Shown: piece by piece, positions 6,874-13,038 of the stretch
Layout: each line of letters starts with the position of its first letter
Position numbering within the stretch: the stretch's first letter is position 1
Origin: Pedobacter foliorum
GTDB lineage: Bacteria; Bacteroidota; Bacteroidia; Sphingobacteriales; Sphingobacteriaceae
Length of the DNA stretch: 64,000 nt
Direction: 5' to 3'
Assembly: GCF_013266735.1 (NCBI RefSeq)
Contig: NZ_JABSNU010000012.1
Span: forward strand, 1-64,000
The notes under the pieces: model-generated
What the model was told of the DNA's origin: nothing
Database searches by the model: none
Seen by the model: only the letters and a program-made list of their open reading frames with translations
Made by a program: the position numbers and the translations under genes

Positions 6874-7932
6874 ATGGATATTAATAAATTACAAAGAGAA
6901 AACATTAAAAACCTTCGCCCCTACTCAACTGCGAGGGATGAATATAAAGGGCAAGCGAGTATCTTTTTGGATGCCAATGAGAACAGCTACGGCTCTCCAT
7001 TAGATCAAAATTACAACCGTTACCCTGATCCTTTGCAACTTGATTTGAAAGATGCGATCAGCAAAATCAAAGGAGTTCCAATCGAAAACACCTTCCTTGG
7101 AAACGGAAGCGACGAAGCAATTGACCTTCTTTTCAGAGCCTTTTGTGAGCCCGGAAAAGACAATGTAATCATCCTCCCTCCAACCTATGGTATGTACGAA
7201 GTTTCGGCAAACATCAACAACGTTGAGATACGTAAAGTTGACTTGTTACCGAACTTTCAACTAGACCTGGAACGCATTGCAGAAGCTATCGATGAGCACA
7301 CTAAACTGATCTTTATTTGCTCGCCAAACAACCCAACCGGAAACTCAATTATCCGCACAGATATTGAAACGGTATTGGCTAATTTCAATGGCTTGGTTGT
7401 GATAGATGAGGCTTACATAAACTACGCAAAACAACGCACGTTTATTAAAGAATTAACGGAGTATCCGAACCTGATTGTATTGCAAACTTTCTCTAAAGCA
7501 TGGGGCCTTGCAGCACTACGTTTGGGTATGGCTTTTGCCGCCCGTCCGGTTATCGATGTACTGAATAAAGTTAAGCCTCCGTACAACATCAACCAGGCTA
7601 CTCAGGACATTGCTTTGAAAGCTTTAGAAAACATAGAACAGGTAAACGACTGGATTAAAATTACCGTTGCAGAAAGGGATAAATTAAGCACTGATTTGGC
7701 CGAGCTTGCTATGGTTAAAAAGGTACATCCATCTGATGCTAATTTTATACTAATACAGGTTGATGAAGCGTTAAATACGTACAATGCTCTGGTAGATCAG
7801 GGTATCATTGTCAGAGACCGCTCTAAAGTATCGCTGTGCGAAGGATGTCTTCGCATTACCATAGGAACCACCCAAGAAAACGAAATCCTCTTAGAGGCTT
7901 TAAAAACACTATCAAAGCCATCTAACGCCTAA
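6874..7932 (+). CDS. hisC: Histidinol-phosphate aminotransferase
   Basis: This PLP-dependent class I/II aminotransferase converts imidazole-acetol phosphate and glutamate to histidinol phosphate. The 352-residue length fits. Visible hallmarks are the substrate segment LDANENSYGSP (about 32-42), SPNNPTGN (about 150-157) and the cofactor region VVIDEAYINYA. The Schiff-base lysine is in TFSKAWGLAALRLG (Lys208). The ATG lies about 20 bp after repeat copy C. hisB follows 10 bp downstream. Confidence 0.97.
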   Translation: MDINKLQRENIKNLRPYSTARDEYKGQASIFLDANENSYGSPLDQNYNRYPDPLQLDLKDAISKIKGVPIENTFLGNGSDEAIDLLFRAFCEPGKDNVIILPPTYGMYEVSANINNVEIRKVDLLPNFQLDLERIAEAIDEHTKLIFICSPNNPTGNSIIRTDIETVLANFNGLVVIDEAYINYAKQRTFIKELTEYPNLIVLQTFSKAWGLAALRLGMAFAARPVIDVLNKVKPPYNINQATQDIALKALENIEQVNDWIKITVAERDKLSTDLAELAMVKKVHPSDANFILIQVDEALNTYNALVDQGIIVRDRSKVSLCEGCLRITIGTTQENEILLEALKTLSKPSNA

Positions 7933-7942
7933 AAACCAAATC

Positions 7943-9076
7943 ATGAAGAAATTATTATTTATAGACCGCGATGGCACACTCATTAAAGAACCCGCGGATG
8001 AGCAGATTGATTCATTTGCTAAATTAGAGTTCTATCCTAAAGCGCTGTACTATCTTTCTAAGATTGCAGCAGAGTTGGATTATGATTTGGTAATGGTAAC
8101 CAATCAGGATGGTTTAGGTACTGATTCCCATCCTGAAGAGCATTTCTGGCCGGTACATAATTTCATTATGGATACTTTTTCTGGTGAGGGTGTTGAGTTT
8201 AGTGAGGTAATCATCGACAAAACTTTTGCGCATCAGAATGCAATAACACGTAAACCTAATACCGGTTTATTGCAGCATTACTTTACAGAAGAATATGATT
8301 TAAAGAATTCATTCGTACTTGGTGATCGCATTAACGACGTTATTTTAGCTAAAAACCTTGGTGCAAAAGCCATCTGGATTTGCAACAATGAGGATCTTGG
8401 TGCTAATGAAAAGCTTGAAAAAGCAGAGCATTTAAGTGATATTATCGCATTAAAAACTCAGAATTGGGTAGATATTTATACCATGCTTAAGGCTGGCACA
8501 AGAACAATTACGCATGAACGCAATACCAATGAAACCAAAATCAGCATTAGCATTGATCTTGACGGAACAGGTAAAGCGGATATTGATACTGGCTTAAACT
8601 TCTTTAACCACATGCTTGACCAAATTGCACGTCATGGCAGTATTGATTTGAAGATTAAGACCAATGGTGATTTACACATTGATGAGCATCACACTATTGA
8701 AGATACCGGTATTGCATTGGGAGAAGCTTTTGCTAAGGCTATAGGCAACAAACTTGGTCTTGAGCGTTATGGTTTCTGCTTGCCAATGGACGATTGCTTA
8801 GCGCAAGCTGCGATAGACTTTGGCGGTCGTAACTGGATTGTTTGGGAAGCAGATTTTAAACGTGAAATGGTTGGTGATATGCCTACTGAGATGTTTTATC
8901 ACTTCTTTAAATCGTTTAGTGACGCATCAAAATGCAACCTGAATATTAAAGCAGAAGGCGAGAATGAGCATCATAAAATAGAGGCTATATTTAAAGCTTT
9001 TGCTAAAGCGATAAAAATGGCCATTAAGCGTGATGCTGAAAAGCTGGTTTTACCTAGCACTAAAGGGGTGTTGTAA
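7943..9076 (+). CDS. hisB: Bifunctional histidinol-phosphatase / imidazoleglycerol-phosphate dehydratase
   Basis: This 377-residue two-domain enzyme covers two steps of the pathway. The N-terminal HAD phosphatase (about 1-165) shows the DxD nucleophile motif FIDRDGT (Asp8, Asp10), the motif II region MVTNQDG and the GDRINDV acid motif. It lacks the cysteine-rich zinc loop known in the E. coli HisB phosphatase; the corresponding segment reads IDKTFAHQNAITRKPNTG without cysteine. The C-terminal dehydratase (about 185-377) has the duplicated Mn-binding motifs DEHHTIED (247-254) and NEHHKIEA. It follows hisC by 10 bp and precedes repeat copy D. Confidence 0.96.
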   Translation: MKKLLFIDRDGTLIKEPADEQIDSFAKLEFYPKALYYLSKIAAELDYDLVMVTNQDGLGTDSHPEEHFWPVHNFIMDTFSGEGVEFSEVIIDKTFAHQNAITRKPNTGLLQHYFTEEYDLKNSFVLGDRINDVILAKNLGAKAIWICNNEDLGANEKLEKAEHLSDIIALKTQNWVDIYTMLKAGTRTITHERNTNETKISISIDLDGTGKADIDTGLNFFNHMLDQIARHGSIDLKIKTNGDLHIDEHHTIEDTGIALGEAFAKAIGNKLGLERYGFCLPMDDCLAQAAIDFGGRNWIVWEADFKREMVGDMPTEMFYHFFKSFSDASKCNLNIKAEGENEHHKIEAIFKAFAKAIKMAIKRDAEKLVLPSTKGVL

Positions 9077-9086
9077 ATATATCAGC

Positions 9087-9169
9087 CGTCATCCTGAATT
9101 TATTTCAGGACCTCTCAAGAGAAAGGAAGTCTCGCTAGTGCGAGGTCCTGAAATAAATTCAGGATGACG
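9087..9169. repeat. Dispersed palindromic element, copy D
   Basis: This full-length 83-bp copy lies between hisB and hisH. Its ends are reverse complements (CGTCATCCTGAATTTATTTC against GAAATAAATTCAGGATGACG), and each end is a 7-bp mini-hairpin. The interior carries AGGACCTC, AAGAGAAAGG and GCGAGGTCC. Copies D and E have essentially identical ends, suggesting recent spread or conversion. Confidence 0.87.
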
Positions 9170-9195
9170 GGAACGAGAAATAAAGAATTTAAACA

Positions 9196-9216
9196 ATGAT
9201 TGGAATAGTAAAATGA
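9196..9216 (+). CDS. Six-codon upstream ORF from a duplicated hisH start
   Basis: A 17-bp tandem duplication (9195-9211 and 9212-9228, core ATGATTGGAATAGTAA) copies the start of hisH. The first copy reads ATG ATT GGA ATA GTA AAA TGA, encoding MIGIVK. Its TGA overlaps the real hisH ATG in an ATGA arrangement. It may be a translational coupling mini-ORF or a neutral slippage product. Coding status is uncertain. Confidence 0.4.
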   Translation: MIGIVK

Positions 9217-9806
9217 TTGGAATAGTAAACTACGGCGCCGGCAACATCTTTTCCCTTACTTCTGCATTGGAAAGGCTAAACATACCTTTCGGAATGGTAA
9301 ACACAGAAGCTGATCTGGATAAATACACCCACATCATTATTCCTGGTGTAGGACATGCCGGAGCAGCAATGGGTAAACTGGAACAAACAGGACTAGTAGC
9401 ACCAATTAAAGCGCTAAAAAAACCGGTATTGGGCATCTGTGTTGGTATGCAATTGCTTACCGAACATTCGGAAGAAGGTAATGCCGATATGATGAACATA
9501 GTGCCCGTTAAAACAAGGTTATTCGATAAGAATCAAGGGATTAAAATCCCGCACATGGGTTGGAATAATATAGACCATAAAAACAATTCTTTGTTTGAAG
9601 GTGTAGAGAATCTGACACAATTTTACTTTGTGCATTCGTACTTTATTGAATATAACCCTACTTTTGATATTGCAACTGCAAATTATGGCAAGCCATTTTC
9701 TGCAGCAGTGCAAAAGGATAATTTCTATGGCGTACAATTTCATCCAGAGAAATCTGGTATCGCCGGAGAACGTTTATTAAAGAATTTTTCAAACTTAAAA
9801 CAGTAA
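9213..9806 (+). CDS. hisH: Imidazole glycerol phosphate synthase, glutamine amidotransferase subunit
   Basis: This class I glutaminase releases ammonia for HisF. The 197-residue protein has the catalytic triad: Cys76 in LGICVGMQLL, and His177 and Glu179 in QFHPEKSG. The N-terminus MIGIVNYGAGNIFSL is typical and sets the start at 9213. A duplicated start at 9196 is out of frame with it (17-bp shift), so 9213 is correct. hisA follows after a single base. Confidence 0.97.
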   Translation: MIGIVNYGAGNIFSLTSALERLNIPFGMVNTEADLDKYTHIIIPGVGHAGAAMGKLEQTGLVAPIKALKKPVLGICVGMQLLTEHSEEGNADMMNIVPVKTRLFDKNQGIKIPHMGWNNIDHKNNSLFEGVENLTQFYFVHSYFIEYNPTFDIATANYGKPFSAAVQKDNFYGVQFHPEKSGIAGERLLKNFSNLKQ

Positions 9807-9807
9807 A

Positions 9808-10557
9808 ATGTACATAATTCCCGCAATTGATATTCTAGATGGTAAGGTTGTTCGCCTTAGAGAAGGTGATTATAACCAAAAAACAGTATATGATGTTTCC
9901 ATCGCTGAAATGATAGAGACTTACCGGTCTAATGGTACAGAATTCATACATATTATTGACTTAAATGGAGCAAAAGGCGATTTCAGCAATCAGAAAGAGC
10001 TTTTTGATATCATTAGAAAAACCGACATGCGTGTGCAGTACGGAGGTGGTATACGTACAATTAAGCAAGTTACAGATTTGCTTGATGCAGGTATTCACCG
10101 TGTTATTGTAGGTACACAAGCCATTACCAACCCTGATTTCTTAAAAGATCTTAGTACTGAAGTAGGCAAAAAATATGACTATGCTAACCGTATTGTGATT
10201 GCTATCGACGTTTTAGACGAAGTAATAAAATACTCAGGTTGGATGGAAAGCTCGCCAATTAAACTAATGGATTATGTTGATAAATGTTTACAACTTGGCT
10301 TTTTCAGGTTCTTGTGTACAGACATCAACAAGGATGGTAAATTAGGTGGTGCAGCTGTAGATTTATATAAAAAACTATTGGAGCACTCTCCGTTTATTAA
10401 ACTAATTGCTTCTGGTGGTATCAGTTCAATGGCTGATATTGAAGAGTTGGCAGCTTTAGATATCCGTTCAGTTGTTGTTGGTAAGGCAATATATGAAAAC
10501 AGGATTTCTATTGATGAGATTAAGCAATGGAATTTGAAGCAAATGACTTCTCTTTAA
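9808..10557 (+). CDS. hisA: ProFAR isomerase (phosphoribosylformimino-5-aminoimidazole carboxamide ribotide isomerase)
   Basis: This (beta/alpha)8 barrel performs the Amadori rearrangement of ProFAR to PRFAR. The 249-residue protein shows the catalytic acid/base pair Asp8 (IIPAIDILDG) and Asp172 (LCTDINKDG). It also has the phosphate-binding loops QYGGGIRT and ASGGISS and the family terminus VGKAIYEN. It lies between hisH and hisF with only a few bases separating them, so translation is likely coupled. Confidence 0.97.
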   Translation: MYIIPAIDILDGKVVRLREGDYNQKTVYDVSIAEMIETYRSNGTEFIHIIDLNGAKGDFSNQKELFDIIRKTDMRVQYGGGIRTIKQVTDLLDAGIHRVIVGTQAITNPDFLKDLSTEVGKKYDYANRIVIAIDVLDEVIKYSGWMESSPIKLMDYVDKCLQLGFFRFLCTDINKDGKLGGAAVDLYKKLLEHSPFIKLIASGGISSMADIEELAALDIRSVVVGKAIYENRISIDEIKQWNLKQMTSL

Positions 10558-10560
10558 TCG

Positions 10561-11316
10561 ATGTTAAGTAAACGTATTATTCCATGCCTTGATGTTAAAG
10601 ATGGGCGCACGGTTAAAGGTGTAAACTTTGTCGACTTAAAAGATGCTGGTGATCCGGTTGAACTTGCCTGGCAATATGCACAGCAAGGGGCTGATGAGCT
10701 TGTATTTTTAGACATTACCGCAACGCATGAAAGACGTGGTACAACGATAGAAATGGTGAAATCAGTTGCTCGTCAGCTGAATATTCCCTTTACTATTGGT
10801 GGTGGTATAACAACCATCGCTGATGCTGAGGCCTTATTAAATTCCGGTGCTGATAAGATCAGCATCAACTCCGCAGCAGTCAGAAACCCTAAATTAATTG
10901 AGGATTTGGCTAAAGCTTTTGGTGTTCAGTTTGTCGTTGTGGCTGTTGACACAAAGTTGGTAGATGGCAAAAACATGGTTCACCTTAATGGCGGACGACT
11001 GATTACTGAACTGGAAACTGAGGACTGGATTCTCAAGGCTGAAAGCTTAGGAGCCGGAGAGATTTTATTGACTTCAATGGATCACGATGGCACTAAAAAC
11101 GGCTTTGACTGTTCGTTACTTGATAAGGTGGCTCGATCTATCAACATCCCTGTAATTGCATCAGGTGGTGCCGGTAAGGTTGAACATTTTACAGAAGTAT
11201 TTTTAGAGACAGGTGTTGATGCAGCTTTAGCCGCATCGGTTTTTCACTTCGGCGAGATCCCTATACCCTATTTAAAGAGCGAATTAAAGAAACACAATAT
11301 CCCGGTAAGGTTGTAA
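10561..11316 (+). CDS. hisF: Imidazole glycerol phosphate synthase, cyclase subunit
   Basis: HisF is the cyclase partner of HisH. It uses channelled ammonia to make IGP and AICAR from PRFAR. The 251-residue (beta/alpha)8 barrel has catalytic Asp11 (IIPCLDVKDGRTVKGVNF) and Asp130 (VVVAVDTK). The phosphate loops IGGGITT and ASGGAGK are present. It starts 3 bp after the hisA stop and is followed by a 229-bp junction with repeat copy E. Confidence 0.97.
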   Translation: MLSKRIIPCLDVKDGRTVKGVNFVDLKDAGDPVELAWQYAQQGADELVFLDITATHERRGTTIEMVKSVARQLNIPFTIGGGITTIADAEALLNSGADKISINSAAVRNPKLIEDLAKAFGVQFVVVAVDTKLVDGKNMVHLNGGRLITELETEDWILKAESLGAGEILLTSMDHDGTKNGFDCSLLDKVARSINIPVIASGGAGKVEHFTEVFLETGVDAALAASVFHFGEIPIPYLKSELKKHNIPVRL

Positions 11317-11352
11317 ATATACTTCGTGTAAGCGCTTTATCTTAGTGAGCCT

Positions 11353-11360
11353 TATCTTTG
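11353..11360 (+). promoter_or_regulatory. Possible internal his promoter, -7 element
   Basis: TATCTTTG fits the Bacteroidota -7 consensus TAnnTTTG and lies in the hisF-hisIE gap. No good TTTG was seen at the -33 spacing. If active, it would start a transcript for hisIE and the WD40 gene with a ~180-nt leader that includes repeat copy E. Confidence 0.35.
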
Positions 11361-11370
11361 TAAGCTTTAT

Positions 11371-11456
11371 CGTCATCCTGAATTTATTTCAGGACCTCGC
11401 AAGAGAAAGGTTAACACATAACACGTCCGAGATCCTGAAATAAATTCAGGATGACG
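11371..11456. repeat. Dispersed palindromic element, copy E
   Basis: This full-length 86-bp copy has the same ends as copy D (CGTCATCCTGAATTTATTTC and its inverse). The interior has AGGACCTCGCAAGAGAAAGG and GAGATCCTG. It is followed immediately by a tandem array that begins at its last base. Confidence 0.87.
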
Positions 11457-11544
11457 TAATGAATATAAAACCTCATTGAGGCAATGAGTAAAAACCTCGT
11501 TGACGTAATGAAAAAATACCTCAATGAGGTAATGAATTAAAAAC
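11456..11544. repeat. Short tandem array, three full 24-25-bp units plus one partial
   Basis: Units lie at 11456-11480, 11481-11504, 11505-11528 and 11529-11544 (partial). The shared pattern is G(T/C)AATGA(a/g)TA(t)AAAACCTC(a/g)(t/a)TGA(g/c). The array separates repeat copy E from the hisIE ATG at 11546 and includes the likely ribosome-binding region. Units directly abut with no spacers, so it is not CRISPR. Confidence 0.7.
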
Positions 11545-11545
11545 T

Positions 11546-12136
11546 ATGAATATAGATTTTGAAAAAACACAGGGTTTAGTACCTGTAATTATACAGGATG
11601 TACATACCCTGGAAGTTTTAATGCTGGGTTATATGAACCAGGAAGCATGGGACAAAACGCTTGCAGAAGGGAAAGTTACTTTCTTTTCGCGCAGCAAAAA
11701 CAGGTTATGGACCAAAGGTGAAGAAAGCGGAAACTTCCTTTTTGTAAAGGAAACTCATATCGATTGCGATAACGACACAATCCTTATAAAAGCTACTCCG
11801 GTTGGCCCAACCTGTCATACAGGTTCTCGTAGCTGCTTTAAAACCGACTACAACCAGAACTTTATCTTTGAATTGGAGCAGATCATTGCAGATCGTTATG
11901 AGAACCCTTCAGAAGAGTCTTATGTAAATAAACTTCGCGCAAAAGGCCTTAATAAGATTGCTCAAAAAGTAGGTGAAGAAGGTGTTGAAACCGTTATCGC
12001 TGCATTGGCAGAAACTGATGTAGATTTTGTTAACGAAAGCTCAGATTTGATCTTCCACCTATTGGTTTTACTTAGAGAAAAGGGCAAAACTCTTGCTGAT
12101 ATTGGCTTAAACCTTAAAGGCAGACATAGTAAATAA
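11546..12136 (+). CDS. hisIE: Bifunctional phosphoribosyl-AMP cyclohydrolase / phosphoribosyl-ATP pyrophosphatase
   Basis: This 196-residue fusion covers the second and third steps of the pathway. The N-terminal cyclohydrolase (about 1-105) carries the Mg-binding DCDND (73-77) and zinc-ligand cysteines Cys90 and Cys97 (GPTCHTGSRSC). The C-terminal MazG-like pyrophosphatase (about 108-196) has KVGEEGVETVIAA and ESSDLIFHLLVLL. Its stop overlaps the next ATG by one base (TAATG), coupling it to a WD40 gene. Confidence 0.97.
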   Translation: MNIDFEKTQGLVPVIIQDVHTLEVLMLGYMNQEAWDKTLAEGKVTFFSRSKNRLWTKGEESGNFLFVKETHIDCDNDTILIKATPVGPTCHTGSRSCFKTDYNQNFIFELEQIIADRYENPSEESYVNKLRAKGLNKIAQKVGEEGVETVIAALAETDVDFVNESSDLIFHLLVLLREKGKTLADIGLNLKGRHSK

Positions 12137-13038
12137 TGTTAAAGCATTTACATACACTTAGCGGTCACCAAAACCCCATATATGCGCTTGCAAGTCCTGC
12201 GGCAAAAGAAGATGTCTTTTTTAGTGCAGGCAACGATAAGGGTGTAGTTGAATGGTCATTAAAAACAATGACCTTTGTTAAGGTTCTGGTGCCCGTACAA
12301 AGTTCTGTATATGCTTTACACAGCTATAAAGATTTGCTCTTTATAGCGCAAAGGAGTGGCTTAATCTTGGTTTTCGATATTAAGCTTGAGCAAACCATAG
12401 CAACTTTAAGCCATCACCAAAAGGGTGTATTCGACCTGAAAACCATTGCTTATAAAAACGAGCTTTTAAGTACCGGAGAAGATGGAACAGTTGCTGTATG
12501 GTCGCTATCCGATTTCTCTTTACTTTATAATTTCCCTGTTTTACAGAATACTGTACGTACCATTGCGGTAAGTAATTCAGAAGAAGAAGTTGCTTTTGGA
12601 TGTAAAGATGGAATTATCAGAGTTTATAATTCTTTAGATTATAGCTTAAATGCTGAGCTGAGCAGTCATAAACTCCCAATTACCTCATTGCAATACTCTC
12701 CTAATGGATTATCTTTAATCTCAGGTGGACGAGATGCACAATTAAAGGTGTGGAGCTTACCTGATTATCAATTAATAAATAACATTGCCGCACACATGTT
12801 TAGTGTGTACAGCATTGCCTTCCACCCTAATCAGCCTTATTTTGCTACTTGCAGCCAGGACAAGAGCATTAAACTATGGGGTTCGGATGATTTTAAACTC
12901 TATAAGATCCTTAGTTTAGAAAAGAATACCGAAGGGCATTTCCATTCTATTAACAAACTCATCTGGAGTTCAGATGGCCAATATCTGATCTCTACAGGAG
13001 ACGACAGACAGGTAATGGTATGGGAATTTAATTCTTAA
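12136..13038 (+). CDS. WD40 repeat protein coupled to hisIE
   Basis: This 300-residue cytoplasmic protein consists of WD40 repeats that should close into a seven-bladed propeller. Repeats are visible as LSGHQNPIYALAS, SHKLPITSLQYSPNGLSLISGGRD, AHMFSVYSIAFHPNQPYFATCSQD followed by KSIKLWG, and a final STGDDRQVMVWEF. There is no signal peptide. The TAATG overlap with hisIE implies co-translation at the end of the his operon. The protein is probably a scaffold, but its partner is unknown; no his enzyme needs one in known pathways. It converges with the next gene, with a 4-bp overlap of coding ends. Confidence 0.85.
   Translation: MLKHLHTLSGHQNPIYALASPAAKEDVFFSAGNDKGVVEWSLKTMTFVKVLVPVQSSVYALHSYKDLLFIAQRSGLILVFDIKLEQTIATLSHHQKGVFDLKTIAYKNELLSTGEDGTVAVWSLSDFSLLYNFPVLQNTVRTIAVSNSEEEVAFGCKDGIIRVYNSLDYSLNAELSSHKLPITSLQYSPNGLSLISGGRDAQLKVWSLPDYQLINNIAAHMFSVYSIAFHPNQPYFATCSQDKSIKLWGSDDFKLYKILSLEKNTEGHFHSINKLIWSSDGQYLISTGDDRQVMVWEFNS

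Larger units (their letters stand above)
11317..11545. other. hisF-hisIE spacer: possible promoter, repeat copy E and tandem array
   Basis: This 229-bp junction contains a TATCTTTG box (11353-11360) matching TAnnTTTG, the full element copy E (11371-11456), and a short tandem array (11456-11544) that runs to the hisIE start. No gene is visible. Confidence 0.6.

Noticed and set aside
11456..11544. Possible CRISPR array
   Set aside because: The units directly abut, are degenerate and have no unique spacers. No cas genes are in the window.
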